Positions 24,678 through 35,826 of a stretch of DNA of 64,000 nt are shown here, piece after piece (position 1 is the first letter of the stretch; the number at the start of each line of letters is the position of its first letter). Both the position numbers and the translations under genes were made by a program. The notes beneath the pieces were generated by a model that made no database searches, had not been told where the DNA came from, and saw only the letters and a program-made list of their open reading frames with translations. The stretch covers positions 30,835,986 through 30,899,985 of the forward strand of contig CM074196.1 in assembly GCA_037179385.1 (NCBI GenBank), given 5' to 3'. This stretch comes from Holothuria scabra. Taxonomy: Eukaryota > Echinodermata > Holothuroidea > Aspidochirotida > Holothuriidae.

Positions 24678-25799
24678 CTTCGTTATACGCGTACATAATC
24701 ATTTATTTAATGAGCACTGTGTACAAGCTGTGGTTTCTAACTGGTCAAAGCATAAATCTTCATATCTTTGAGATATTTGTGATCAGTGAGTCAACTTGTA
24801 GGTCCTACGCCCATTGCTAGTCTAGGTTAAGACGTTAGTATACTTCCACTTTCTCACATTTTATGAAATGAGGGCTTTTGTTAATTAGACTGCACTATAT
24901 GAGTACGGGTGTCAGATTTTGTCGTTCTTAAGCTAGAAAGAATGCATTTCTTAACCGTGATATGTACTGTTCAAGCTTAGTATACACCTTTTAGAAATGT
25001 ATCAAATTTGCCGGTACTGAACTAAAAAGAATGCATTTCCTATCGTACGAGTCGGGTGCTAGACTGTGCGTACACGATGTGTCATTCGATATGTAGTTCT
25101 CAGCGACATCGCAAGGTCAGCAACCAGGGGTATCACTACCGGTGAGTGTGGAGTGATTTAAAAATTACCGACGTTTGTCGGGAAAATTTACTTCCAGTCC
25201 CGAACTTAGTTCCACCCCTACGACTTTACTACATAATGTCAAACTTATGCGGCAAGACAAAATTTGGGCAAGACGTGGAAAGTATGCCAGATCATAGATT
25301 AGTCCGACGATGAGCAGACAGGACCATTGTTTAGAATAAAAATACAAATGGTATGATCCAGGGGATATATAGGCCAATTGGTATTGAAGAATGAAATGTG
25401 GTTTTGGGCAAATGTAACAGAGGTACAGAAGGTGGATACGTGAGCATTGCAGCAAAGCTAGCGGATGTATAATTCATTATGTCTTTGTCTCATCTCATCT
25501 GTTTTTTATTACCATTTTCCATGACTAATTTTGTCTATTACTTGAGAAATTGCAGACATGATATTCATGTCATGATGTTTGGTAAACACAGCTTAAAACA
25601 CCCGGGTGGTGCCTTTTCTAGCCATTTTTTTTTATTATTTATTAATTTCCTGTACTCTCCGCTTGATGGTGGGGCTCGGCTTATAATAGCCCCATGACGC
25701 CTAGTAGGTTCACCGTCTTTGAAAAATACTTTGTTTGGAGTTGTGACACAATTCTGACCGGAAAAGTTCCAACACCCCCCATTTATCGAAAACTGCCTT

Positions 25800-25945
25800 T
25801 GTGCTTTATGCTCAGCATAAGCAATGGAGGAGGAAAAACGAGCCAGTGAGCTACAACTGGAGAAAGAGCTGTGGCTGTCTCGGCTTGAACCAATTGGTTG
25901 GAAACTGGACCGTAAAACTACAGCTAACATAACCTAACCTCTAAC
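25800..25945 (+). mobile_element. SINE body fragment lacking the tRNA head
   Basis: A partial copy in the opposite orientation to the other SINEs. It contains ATGCTCAGCATAAGCAATGG, ACGAGCCAGTGAGC, the reverse of the body motif around CAACTGG, and GGCTTGAACCAATTGGTTGG. It ends about 38 bp before the hAT-like element at 25983. Confidence 0.55.
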
Positions 25946-26058
25946 AAGGCTGAAACACTCCTGGTGTAAAGCTCCTGTGAAGCAGGGGTGGCGCCAGAGG
26001 GGGGGGGGGGGCGGGGGCCATGGCCTCCCCGGCGGGAACACTGCCCCCCCCCCCCCCC

Positions 26059-26490
26059 CGTCGGGGAAGGTCAGCAGCTTCGTCGGGGAGGCCCAAAAAT
26101 AAAAAAAATAAATAATAAAAAAGCTTAACAAGGACTGAAGTTACTCGATGGGCGATCTACGCGTAGAACATATTTTTTAGTTTTGTAATGTTATTTTTAT
26201 ACATATCGGAATCGATTTTAAATCACTTTTTCGTAGCTATGTTATACCTCATTCCATACACCTTGTCTTATCTCCTCCCCTGTCGGGGAAGGACTGCAAT
26301 TTTTTCGGGGAAGCCTAAACATGAAAAACGTAAAGGACTGAAGTTACTGGATGGATGATCGTGATTTTCTCTTTATGATTTTTTTCTTTTGTAACGCTTT
26401 TTAAATGCATATCTGAATCGGTTTCAACCAATTCTTACTAGCTCTGCTATCCCTCATCCTATCTTCAATCCGTGCGCGAAAGGTCATGCA
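26059..26490. repeat. Two tandem blocks of about 220 bp inside the hAT-like element
   Basis: Both blocks begin GTCGGGGAAGG, contain GGACTGAAGTTACT(C/G)GATGG, TTTTGTAA and ATATC(G/T)GAATCG, and end near TCTCCTC or TCTTC. The second is diverged by substitutions and small gaps. Confidence 0.6.
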
Positions 26491-27534
26491 CCCGTCGGGG
26501 TTGGGCTACCCACCTCTTGTTGTTGAGAAAATCCAATTTTGTCGGGGAGCCTTCATCTACAGACCCACGATAAAAGATGAGGACCTAATATACTTCAGTC
26601 ATTCTGACAACCTTGATTTTGCAACAGAAGACCACATTCCTCAAGGAAACTCATAATTCCGAATTCTCCTTACAAAAACGGACGAGAGATTGTTCATATG
26701 CCTGCAGTGCCCATAGGTCTGCCATCTGGCTTGCCCGGGCCACCGAATTCTCACAAAGGTAATGAATATCGGCCATGTAGTTTTCAGCTACACATAATGT
26801 TGAACAGTAGCGCGAGAATGTATCCCCATAAGTCTGACTGAAAATTTATTTGAAGGCACCTTGCAACGTGACATATTTTCAAATACGTTGGACTAAAGCC
26901 ATTTATAGTCTGGCGTTCGGGCAGTCACGTAAAAAAATCATCTTTTTAGTCGACCTTGAAATTGAATTCAACGAACGTTCTTAATGAAGTCAAAAACATT
27001 ATAGTTTGTTTTCAGTTCCGTTGCATTGTTTCCCCCGAAAAGAGACAAGACCATTACATCTAATTGTAGCAGTACCCTTTATCTGGTGCTTTTCTGATCA
27101 TTTATGAAGTTGGGGTTTTTTCTATTGAAGTGAAATTTTATTTCAAAGGAAAGTTCAAAGTAAGGACTGCTTCATTTCTACTAAAAAGGCTGGGAAATGA
27201 AAATTCCGGCTATCTAAGGGGTTAAATCTTTTTAACAACTTTCTGTACGCTCCGCGCCAACTGATGGTGGAGCTTCGCACAGAGAGTGTTTTGGTAGAAC
27301 AGATTACTTAACAGAACAATGCATGTTTGTAAATGATTCTTCCTTTGGGCAGTATTATGAAGTGAAAATTTTATTGCGAAAGAAAGCTCAAAGTAATGAC
27401 TTTTTTTTTTAATTCTAGTTACGAGCCCGTGAAATGCCATTTCCTGCTGTCTCGGGGTTCTCAACTCTTCAAAATTTCTGTTCGATCGACTTACACAGAA
27501 TTTCGGGCAGAACTACATTTTCAGGACAGAAAAA

Positions 27535-27799
27535 TCTATATTTCAGTTTATATTTGTACGGACGAAATTAATAAATGAAATAAATGAAATGAAATGAAAA
27601 CTACAGATCAACCCTACTTAATTTTTCTCATGAGAAGGTCATTCTTTCATAAAACCCCCAAACTGTCATTTAATTACAATTTTCTCCAATATAACCTTCA
27701 GATTGTTCAAAGTGGCAAAATTTTCCAATTTCGATGAATACTCCGTCCAATAAATAACCAAAAACCAACTCTGTTAATCACCCAGCATACTACCTAATT
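27535..27799. repeat. 265-bp direct repeat, left copy
   Basis: It starts with the last 60 or so bases of a LINE 3' end (TCTATATTTCAG, then an AAATG-rich tail) and continues with about 200 bp of flank. The other copy is at 29592, offset by exactly 2,057 bases. I see a single difference (GTTCAAAG against GTTAAAAG). Confidence 0.85.
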
Positions 27800-29657
27800 C
27801 TCCACTATTGGTACAAAGCTCAGTGATGATATCACTTGCGATACAGCTCCTACGGATTTTATGCAGCCTAGTATACCTAATACCATTTTCCTATCCCCCA
27901 TCAGTAACGACGAAATCTTGAAAGAAATTAATTCTCTTACAGATGGGAAATCGCCCGGCATCGATGGCATTCCTCCAAAAGTTTTGAAGTCTGTCTCCCA
28001 CGTTATAACCCCTGTACTGTGTCACATTTTCAATCTCGCATTTACTACTGGTATTTATCCCGACGCTTTGAAAGTGGCTAAAGTCATCCCGATCTTTAAA
28101 AAAGGTGATCCAACGTTGCCTGAAAATTACCGTCCCATAAGTTTGCTCCCATGTATCAACAAGTTGCTAGAGAAGTCTATTGAAAAGCGATTAAGGTCCT
28201 TCTTAAATAAAAATAATATACTCTTTGACTTTCAGTTTGGTTTTAGGAAACACCATGATACAAGTCATGCTCTTTTGGAGACAGTCAACTGTATTCGTAC
28301 CTACCTCGATAGTGGTGATAATGCCCTGGGCCTTTATCTTGACCTTAAGAAGGCTTTTGATACAGTCAACCACACAATACTCCTTGATAAATTAAAAAAT
28401 TATGGCATTCGAGGTGAAGCCTTTAATATTATGCATAGTTATCTGAGTAATAGAAAACAATTCTTGTATGTAAATGGTATTTATTCTACCTGTACCTTCG
28501 TTAACGTAGGCGTGCCTCAGGGCTCTGTGCTAGGACCACTACTATTTTTAATCTATGTAAATGACATTAAAAATGTTGTGCCTCACGAGTCTCTAAGACT
28601 CTTTGCCGATGACACGAATCTATTTGTCCATGATAGTAATTGTGTTACCCTTGTTGATAAAGCTCATTTTGTACTCAATCAACTTAAGACTTGGTTTGAT
28701 GCTAATAGACTTACTTTACATCTTGGGAAAACCAACTTTTCGATTTTCCATGCTAATTCACATATACCCCATTTTTGTCCAGACCACTTTGTCATGAACG
28801 ATGTAAATATCCTCAAAACAAACTGTGTTAAATACCTGGGTCTATTGATCGATGATCAGCTATGCTTTAAGCAACACATTGACGATCTCTGTAACAACCT
28901 CGTAAAATATAATGGAATTTTTTATCGCCTTAGGGCATCACTTACCCCTGCTGTAGCAACCCAGTTACATTACTCACTCGTTTTTTCTAAATTGTCTTAT
29001 GGTATGGAAATATATGGCAGGTCTAAGCCTTCTTCGCTCAAACCCCTGCAAGTTCTTCAGAATAGGATTTTAAAAACTCTTACTTTCAAAGACCGGCGCC
29101 ACTCCACGAATACCCTGCATAGAGACCTTAGCATCCTTAAGATCAGCGATATTCATACTTTCAAAATGTGTTCTTTTATCTATAAGTATATTAATAATCG
29201 TCTTCCTTTTGTATTTAGTAAAATCCTTAACCCTAGCTTTTCTACCAATGCTCGACCTAGCACTAGAACTAATGCCCTCTTTACGGTTAGTAGGCACCAT
29301 ACTAGGCATGGTAAATTATTGTTAAATAACTATTGTTATAAACTTTGGAATTCTCTCCCCAACGAAATAAGAAATGTTAGAACACATGCTACTTTTAAGA
29401 GTAACGTAAAAAATTACCTAATCGCCCAGTACACTTGTTAAGCATCCCTTTCTTTTTTGCTTTCTTAGTTGACTTTGTTGTTTCTTTGTTCTCCTTTTTC
29501 CTCTTATTTTCTTTTTTCTTATTCTTTGTTGTATTGTCTCTTTATGGGCACTAGCTCGTTAAACTATTGTTTTTCTAGTGTCCTGTCCGGTTCTATATTT
29601 CAGTTTATATTTGTACGGACGAAATTAATAAATGAAATAAATGAAATGAAATGAAAA
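27800..29657 (+). mobile_element. 5'-truncated non-LTR retrotransposon (Jockey/CR1-like LINE)
   Basis: The LINE sequence starts within the second ORF, runs through the stop at 29441 and a T-rich 3' region, and ends in an (AAATG)n-type tail. The 5' part is missing. It lies between the two copies of a 265-bp direct repeat that includes its own tail, inside the hAT-like element. No endonuclease domain is present, so it cannot move alone. Confidence 0.8.
27801..29441 (+). CDS. LINE reverse transcriptase (ORF2 fragment)
   Basis: The frame is open from 27801 (STIGTKLSDDIT upstream of the first Met at 27861) to a stop at 29439-29441. Numbered from that Met, the reverse transcriptase motifs appear in order: GKSPGIDGIPPKVL (29-42), NYRPISLLP (89-97), FGFRK (126-130), DLKKAFDTVNH with the first catalytic Asp (161-171), GVPQGSVLGPLLFLIYVND (217-235) and FADD with the catalytic Asp pair (248-251). 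The C-terminal connection region is complete, including the LWNSLPNEIR motif common near the ends of Jockey/CR1-type ORFs. The N-terminal APE endonuclease is absent. There is no internal stop, so the insertion is young. The clade within the Jockey/CR1 group is not settled. Confidence 0.9.
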   Translation, partial: STIGTKLSDDITCDTAPTDFMQPSIPNTIFLSPISNDEILKEINSLTDGKSPGIDGIPPKVLKSVSHVITPVLCHIFNLAFTTGIYPDALKVAKVIPIFKKGDPTLPENYRPISLLPCINKLLEKSIEKRLRSFLNKNNILFDFQFGFRKHHDTSHALLETVNCIRTYLDSGDNALGLYLDLKKAFDTVNHTILLDKLKNYGIRGEAFNIMHSYLSNRKQFLYVNGIYSTCTFVNVGVPQGSVLGPLLFLIYVNDIKNVVPHESLRLFADDTNLFVHDSNCVTLVDKAHFVLNQLKTWFDANRLTLHLGKTNFSIFHANSHIPHFCPDHFVMNDVNILKTNCVKYLGLLIDDQLCFKQHIDDLCNNLVKYNGIFYRLRASLTPAVATQLHYSLVFSKLSYGMEIYGRSKPSSLKPLQVLQNRILKTLTFKDRRHSTNTLHRDLSILKISDIHTFKMCSFIYKYINNRLPFVFSKILNPSFSTNARPSTRTNALFTVSRHHTRHGKLLLNNYCYKLWNSLPNEIRNVRTHATFKSNVKNYLIAQYTC

Positions 29658-29856
29658 CTACAGATCAACCCTACTTAATTTTTCTCATGAGAAGGTCATT
29701 CTTTCATAAAACCCCCAAACTGTCATTTAATTACAATTTTCTCCAATATAACCTTCAGATTGTTAAAAGTGGCAAAATTTTCCAATTTCGATGAATACTC
29801 CGTCCAATAAATAACCAAAAACCAACTCTGTTAATCACCCAGCATACTACCTAATT
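29592..29856. repeat. 265-bp direct repeat, right copy
   Basis: Contains the tail of the LINE and the same roughly 200 bp of flank as at 27600-27799. Beyond 29856 the host element continues (TTGCTCTTGAAAAGC), whereas beyond the left copy the LINE ORF begins. Confidence 0.85.
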
Positions 29857-30410
29857 TTGCTCTTGAAAAGCATATCTCTTAATAATAATAAAAAGATCAT
29901 TTTAACCTTACCAAAACAACAAATTTTCCTACATGAAGTTCCAAAATTTCCCCAATATATAATCTCTTAATTTTCAAAACTTCGTTCAAAAAAGGGAAAA
30001 ACTTTCCGGGCAAATTTTCCAGTCTCGTCTTGGAGTCTAAGAATGTAGGCCTAGTACGATTTAATACGTAACCCCAAAAGAATTTCAGCTGTTACATGTA
30101 TAATGTTTTCTATTTTTTCCCATATGAAGGATAGATTCCCCAATAAACACCCCAGATTTTTTAATGGTACTACCTAAAACCAAATTTCTTTCAAAAATTT
30201 AAATTTTTTCTTCAAATAAACTCCAGATTTTTAAGTATTTGTTAAAAAGAAAGCAAAAAATTTCGGCCCTCTCCGCGCTCCCCAAATTCTGCTTAGTAAC
30301 GTCCCACCGGGGCATGATATCACTTTTGTCGGGGCCTGGAAATTCTGGCTCCCCTGTCGGGGAGCTTGGCCCCCTGTCGGGCAAATCCTGGCTCCACCAC
30401 TGCTGTGAAG

Positions 30411-32200
30411 TCACGTGAGAACTTTCTATGGTAAGTTGTCGCCAGTAGGAAAATGAAAAATAGACACTCCGAAATAGCTGTTATTACATGGGGACCTCAC
30501 CCTCATTTGTAATGGGACAAAAGCGTTGGTATACGTTCTTAGAACTTTAATTGAAACTCGCGTACATAGTAACCTTCACAACATGACCTAAATACATCCA
30601 AAAATCTTCAAACACTTAGCATAGCCTGGTACCTTGAAACAGTACCCACGACAAAAGTAACTTCACGAGTAAAATGATTTATGCTTCAAAGGCACAGTAA
30701 GTACTTAAATTAAGACCTAATCCTCTCACCCCAAATAGTTCTAGTTCTCCAAACCTGCTTACATAAGTCCCTTACACACTTTTATAAAATTTATACCCTT
30801 CATTTCCTTTACTTGCTGTCAATCAAAAAGGCCGTGCAAATTGAGAGCTTTTGTGGACTACTGCAAAATTGTGGTTTGGGTTGAGAGGATTATCCCTTTT
30901 AGCCCCTCCCACAAACGTCTTAAATCCATACTCTTCCAGAAAAAATCTCAGTTTATTAGTAACCCCAATGTGTAAACAAAACACTATTAGTAAAGTAGAT
31001 GCTGTGTTATAAAAGCTTCTCTACTCTGCATTATTTTAAATTGCTGTCAATCAAACAGCTGTGTCAATGAGAATTTCTGTGAACCACTACAAAAATTGCA
31101 GTTGGTGTGAGAGGATTAGCCCTTAAAATGAAAAATGTTCAGTTCACGTTGCATTAGAATACAATGGGACTCCGTGAAGATCATTTAAAGCGTTCTGGTA
31201 GGGGAAGTAAGATTCAAAGAATCCTGGAAAGGTTAAACTCGAATTACTGAAGCAAAATAGTCAGTATTGTGACAATGATAAAGATATACTGCATGGCTAC
31301 GTTCATTGACAAATGATTGACGGGAAGTTTTCTATAATTCTGGCAATCAGAGCATACAAGCGGCCTAGAAAACCATGTCCAACCACTGGCTATCGCATTA
31401 GCAATAAACGTGAATATATCATAATAAAAAACAACGTGATCTACAGTTTCCACCGGCTTTCTATATCTATACACCATGTGCCAGATCCTCAACCAATGGC
31501 CGGTTACATTGCTTTTGGGGTCAATAGGCTTTTGGGCTAATAGGTCGACAGGGCAAATCAGAACTTTAAAGAAAATCTTTGATATTTGGAGAGAAAAAAT
31601 CTTGGCAGTCAGAGTGGAGGGATATTATCCATCATATGACAACTAGTTCAAGGGGAACGTGGGTGTAAGAGGTCACGGAAAATCCGAAATACTCTCCAGT
31701 GTTTAGACTCTCGCGATTATCAAGAGGTGAAATCGTAATGCACAATTGATCACAGCATGAGGGCTCTACGGGGACCATATTCTTTATATGAGAGACGGGC
31801 TAAATTTTTTTTGTATATTTAAAACGAAGACCTCGGAAAGGAAGACCTCGAAACGAACACTGTAGCACACGAACATTGTCGTGTGTTCCGTACATGAGGT
31901 CTCAGTGGCATCCGTAGGCTGTTTTAATCCCAGAAATTTGAAATTAATACCAAAGCCCACCAATAAAGTAAGTAGGGATTATTAAGCCAGGATAGTGAGC
32001 TGAAAAGTCAAACTTAGTATCTTTAGTGAATATATTGCAAGAAAATACGTCCCTGAGACAATGTAGCATTTATGGAGTCTAATAGAACTTGGCTTCTGGA
32101 TTGCTCTCTATATTATCATGGAAGTAAAACTGCTCTAAGGAGGGTAACATTTTTGATGAAAATTTAAGGCTCCTTGTGCATACACTCAAACCGTAATCCA

Positions 32201-32202
<2 letters not shown>
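30411..32202. other. Intron 1 stretch with GTCAATCAA-family repeats
   Basis: No exon is recognised. Two tandem copies of an interspersed repeat lie at about 30700-30910 and 30930-31130. Each has GCTGTCAATCAAA, a CACTACAAAAAT- or CTACTGCAAAAT-type block and GAGAGGATTA. The rest is unremarkable. Confidence 0.5.
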
Positions 32203-32276
<74 letters not shown>

Positions 32277-32280
32277 TATA
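32203..32280. repeat. (TA)n microsatellite, left of the Penelope-like fragment
   Basis: An almost pure TA tract of about 78 bases with one C interruption, directly abutting the 3' end of the Penelope-like fragment. Confidence 0.95.
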
Positions 32281-32536
32281 GACGAAAAACAGAGGCCACC
32301 AGACACACGAAATATTACTGTCATCCATAAAAGTTTATTAAATGTTGAAAAGTAAAACAGGATAGGTAAATCTCAAAGCAGTTTGATGAAGACACTGGTA
32401 AAACGTAAAAAGTTAAAAGTGTAAAATTGTACAACGTTTCGAAAGGGTAGACCTTTCTTGATCACGTACACATGCAAACTGATGCTTAATCTCGGACAAA
32501 AACCTTCTAACAAAAGAGACCGCTGCAGAGGAGGGC
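32281..32536 (-). mobile_element. 3' untranslated end of the Penelope-like element
   Basis: The region between the stop codon and the second (TA)n tract. It includes the hairpin GAAAGG-gtaga-CCTTTC at 32440-32456 next to CGTTTCGAAAGG, a pattern often seen near Penelope-like 3' ends. I looked for a hammerhead ribozyme core (CTGATGA with GAAA) and did not find a convincing one. Confidence 0.5.
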
Positions 32537-33015
32537 TTACAGGTTATATGTCAAATCCTTAACATTTATACCTACTGGAGCGAACGTGTTAAGACGATAA
32601 ATCCATTTTAGTTCTACTTCTTCTCTAATTGCCTTACTATTGTTGTGGATCTTTTCTATCCCTATCAGCTCAAAATTTTTACAGCTTTGAAAATGTTTTC
32701 CCAAAGGGGTAGTCGCTTTTCGAAATTCTTGCCTGTGACCACGATGTCTAATCCTAAGCTCTCCTCCTGTTTCTCCCACGTATTGCTTTTTACAGTCAAG
32801 ACAGTTCACCAAATACACTACGCCTTTAGTACAACAAGTGATTGAATGAAACAAATTAAACTTTTGACCCGTAGAGAAGCTCCGAATACATTTGGTTTCT
32901 TTGAGAGAAGCACAAGTGACACACCGAACTAAATGTGTCTTAAAACACCCCTTAGTCTCACTATTTGAATGGTCGGGTAACTTGGCTCTAACTAGCAAGG
33001 ACTTGAGGTTAGGGG
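32537..33015 (-). pseudogene. Penelope-like retroelement, C-terminal GIY-YIG endonuclease fragment
   Basis: The minus strand is open for about 158 codons, starting at [13 protein letters not shown], typical of the region after the reverse transcriptase in Penelope-like elements. Cysteine pairs follow (GCFK, RCVTC, CIRS). The GIY-YIG nuclease comes next: GVVYLVNCLDCKKQYVGET, then LRIRHRGHR with the conserved Arg, an acidic REEVEL segment with the conserved Glu, and GIN near the end. The stop is at 32537. The element is cut off on its 5' side where it meets a (TA)n tract, so no reverse transcriptase remains and it cannot move by itself. It sits antisense in intron 1 of the EGF gene. I am confident of the family. 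Confidence 0.85.
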
Positions 33016-33041
33016 GATATATATATAATATATATTATATA

Positions 33042-33195
<154 letters not shown>

Positions 33196-33256
33196 TTTAT
33201 GTATTAACGTTACAACTGAATACCTCATTTTAGAAAGATATCAACACGCACACGGG

Positions 33257-33485
33257 TAAGTTATTTAGATGGAGTTTTAGGGCCCAGTTTCAAGTCGAGC
33301 CGGCCACTACCCTTTTTCCAGTTGTGACTAACTGGCTTGTTTTTCCTTCTCCATTGCTTATGGGGAGCATCACGCACAACGGCAGTAGGTCCCATTTTTA
33401 GAGTCTTTGGTATGACTCGACCTGGGAATCAAACCCGGGCCCTCCGCGTGAGAGGCGGATGCTGTACCGTTATACCAAACACACG
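33257..33485 (-). mobile_element. SINE with well-preserved tRNA-Glu-like head
   Basis: On the minus strand the head begins with TTTGGTATAACGGTAC (box A-like). It has a perfect 5-bp anticodon stem TCCGC/GCGGA around the loop CTCTCAC, giving anticodon CTC (Glu), and box B GGTTTGATTCC. The body matches the other SINEs here (plus strand TCGAGCCGGCCAC, CCAGTTGTGACTAACTGGC). No 7-bp acceptor stem can be formed, so this is a SINE and not a working tRNA gene. Its head differs from the TGGTCAAGTG head of the other copies. Confidence 0.7.
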
Positions 33486-33739
33486 TACATGGGTGTGTCA
33501 CTAATTTTATTTAGGGGATATGCAGATCGGTGTACAGCACCTAGTAAAATTCGCCCCTCGTATGTTAATTCACACCTTTTGGGCATAAGTGTTGTAGCGC
33601 CGATGCGCGCTGATTCGTAAGTAAATCAGACCCAGTAACAGGCCCTATTACCGAAATTTATCACAAGGTCAAATGACCACATGTGCCAAAAAATAGCTGA
33701 AAGTTTCGAAACCGTAAACGCCAAATACTCTCAGCCTTA

Positions 33740-34020
33740 TTTATTCCTAACTTACTTCTTGAGCGACTCCCACAACTGTCTAAAACTCATCTTCATCCAG
33801 ACCAAATCCCAGTTTGTTGCTCTAGGAGTCTAGGATGTGTATACAAGACCCAATGTGTAATCGGAACACTCTCACCTCAGTAGGCCTATGTGCTGTTGTA
33901 ATATGGGCTGCAACACTGTATTTTTTAATCTGCCGTCAATCAAAGTGATGTCAGCCTTTGTCACTTGAGAATTTTTGTACACTACTACAAAACTGTAGTT
34001 TAAGGGTTAGAATTGACTGC
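33740..34020 (+). repeat. GTCAATCAA-family interspersed repeat before exon 2
   Basis: The same family as at 30700-31130: CTCCCACAACTGTCTAAAAC, CCAATGTGTAA, GCCGTCAATCAAAG and CACTACTACAAAACTGTAGTTT. It ends about 40 bp before exon 2. Further members are at 35150-35310 and, as fragments, near 16600 and (minus strand) 12550. Confidence 0.55.
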
Positions 34021-34062
34021 TTTTAAGTGATTGTTATTCTCATTGTTTATGTCAAACTGTAG

Positions 34063-34240
34063 AAAGAAGACTGTGAACCAAACGGGCCAATACAAGAGGA
34101 AGTTGCGTCTTTAAAAGAGAGAGTATCGATTCTGCTTGATGCATTAACGGAACATTTTTTCGGTAATGTTCAAGTGGATACTTCAGCTGATGCAACGGCA
34201 CCAGAATCACGGCCTGGTGGCACATCGTCCCCAATTCCAG
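34063..34240 (+). CDS. Exon 2: helical segment plus Pro/Ser/Thr linker
   Basis: The acceptor is a T-rich tract ending TGTAG at 34062 and the donor is GTATGA at 34241. The 178-base exon is open in one frame from a phase 0 entry to a phase 1 exit, encoding 59 residues. It opens KEDCEPNG with a single cysteine. EEVASLKERVSILLDAL follows, with hydrophobic residues at 3/4 spacing as in a short coiled coil, then TSADATAPESRPGGTSSPIP, a flexible linker. A coiled coil before EGF repeats would fit an oligomerising matrix protein; thrombospondin-5/COMP and cubilin are known examples of that order. This is an inference from one short helix. The exon is uniquely placed by phase: it converts the 0 phase of exon 1 to the phase 1 needed by the EGF exons. 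Confidence 0.65.
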
Positions 34241-35826
34241 GTATGATGATTAACAAGACTAGACAGTGTACCTTGGCATGAACTGCCTCGCGTTTACCAT
34301 ACACCAATTGAGTACTTCGAAGTACAACGCATACGAAATGAATTCAAACAGTCAAAATCCCAGCTTCATAGGATATTCCTGACCTGCGATATAAAATGTT
34401 GAAGTTATTAACTCCGTTTAGAAAAGGTACATTGCTCAATAATTTGTGATGTCATCGTTGTACTACATGTCGGGAAAAATAGCCTTAGAACAGTCTCGTC
34501 AGGAACTGTTCTCAGTACCAATTATATGCCCATTTAAGCATTTGAAAATGACTATGAAGGTTGACATTTGATAGCACTTTATCTCAGAAATTGACTCCCT
34601 TTTTGCCAGCACATATTTCAGGATTTGTTATATTGTTACTTGAACCCCAAAGTCGTTGGGCTTCTATTGCACCAGAATGGTAATCAAATCTCCTGCTCAT
34701 TGAAGCAGCTAATTGGGGTAATGAACCAGTGGTACGTCGGGTACTATAATTGGGAACCGCAGTTTTTCCCTAAAAACTGCGGTAGCCATGACGGATCTCC
34801 TTAAAGGCTTATATCCCGTAATGTGACTCATTATCTTTGTATTCCTTTGTTTTTCTGAAAGATATTGCACCTTGTACCAAGGTGTGATAGCACTCTCACT
34901 CTTAACGTTTTGCAAGCTTATGGGGTAATGAAATTATTTTAGCCCTGTCTGTGCTATACGCTATGCAAGCAAACAGGAAGCCTTTAAGATTAATCATAAA
35001 ACTCCTTTGTAGGGTGATACACAGTATCTTAAGATTAATCGGCGCAAAAACGTAACTGCACTCCTGGATTAGGAAATCAAGGCTCGAGTATAACTGTCCG
35101 CCGTTCAAGGGCGGGATTCTCCAATGACTTCAGGAAATGCTATAGTAGGCAAACATAGCCCTAGTGTTATAAAAACACCCTTAGTGTATGATAAGTTATA
35201 TGAGCTACTCTGCATTTTTTTGAATTTGATGTCAATCAAACAGCCTTGCCAATCGGGAATTTCTATGGACTACTCGACAATTTGTAGTTTGGGTGATGAA
35301 TGCTGTCTTTAATTATCCATACTATAGAACTAGCTGATAATCTGTGGACTACAGGTTAACTCACTAAAACATGTTTTATGGCCATTGCTTTATACCAAAG
35401 TTTACTGAGCAGTGAGTGCAAAGGAACGTCCACAGAAATTTGGCCCCTGTGTCAACCCTTACATGTGAAGCTGATTATTATTTTAGGTCATTATTTTAAA
35501 GGGAAGTTTGTTAGAAACGATGAGACACGGATGAACGGGATGGGACATGTATGCCGGTGACTCGTTCTAAAAATATGACTAATAAAAGTGGCAAACCAAT
35601 AAAAAATTTCTTCCTTCTTTTCAGTACGATCACACTATCGGCTGGATATTTAGCTTCTTAAGTTCCAAGGTCTTAGAGGCGGGAACCGATGGGGGCAGAT
35701 CTCAACCAGTAAATAATGTGGTCAGTGGAAGTACGTTTCCTCTACTGGCTCCTTAGAACCGCGAAAGGGAAATTCCACTTTTAAATGACCAACCCATTGA
35801 GAGGTCCAATTTCCTCCTTGTAGAAT
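34241..35826. other. Intron 2, first part
   Basis: No exon is recognised between exon 2 and the small hAT-like element at 35827. One GTCAATCAA-family repeat is at about 35150-35310. Frames are short and have no domain. Confidence 0.5.

Larger units (their letters stand above)
25983..30402. mobile_element. hAT-like element, 4,420 bp, hosting a LINE
   Basis: It is flanked by an exact 8-bp duplication CTGTGAAG (25975-25982 and 30403-30410). The ends are CAGGGGTGGCGCCAG and, read inward from the right, CAGTGGTGGAGCCAG, matching at 13 of 15 positions. G/C runs follow the left end. Inside are two tandem copies of a block of about 220 bp (near 26059-26280 and 26281-26490, both with GGACTGAAGTTACT and TGTCGGGGAAGG), a 5'-truncated LINE, and a 265-bp direct repeat. 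No transposase is found. It lies in intron 1 of the EGF gene. Confidence 0.72.

Noticed and set aside
32281..32536. Hammerhead ribozyme in the Penelope-like 3' region
   Set aside because: A GAAA-containing hairpin is present, but I could not find the CTGATGA core in the right position on either strand.
33423..33485. A functional tRNA-Glu gene
   Set aside because: The anticodon arm and box B are good, but no acceptor stem can form and the sequence continues into the SINE body.
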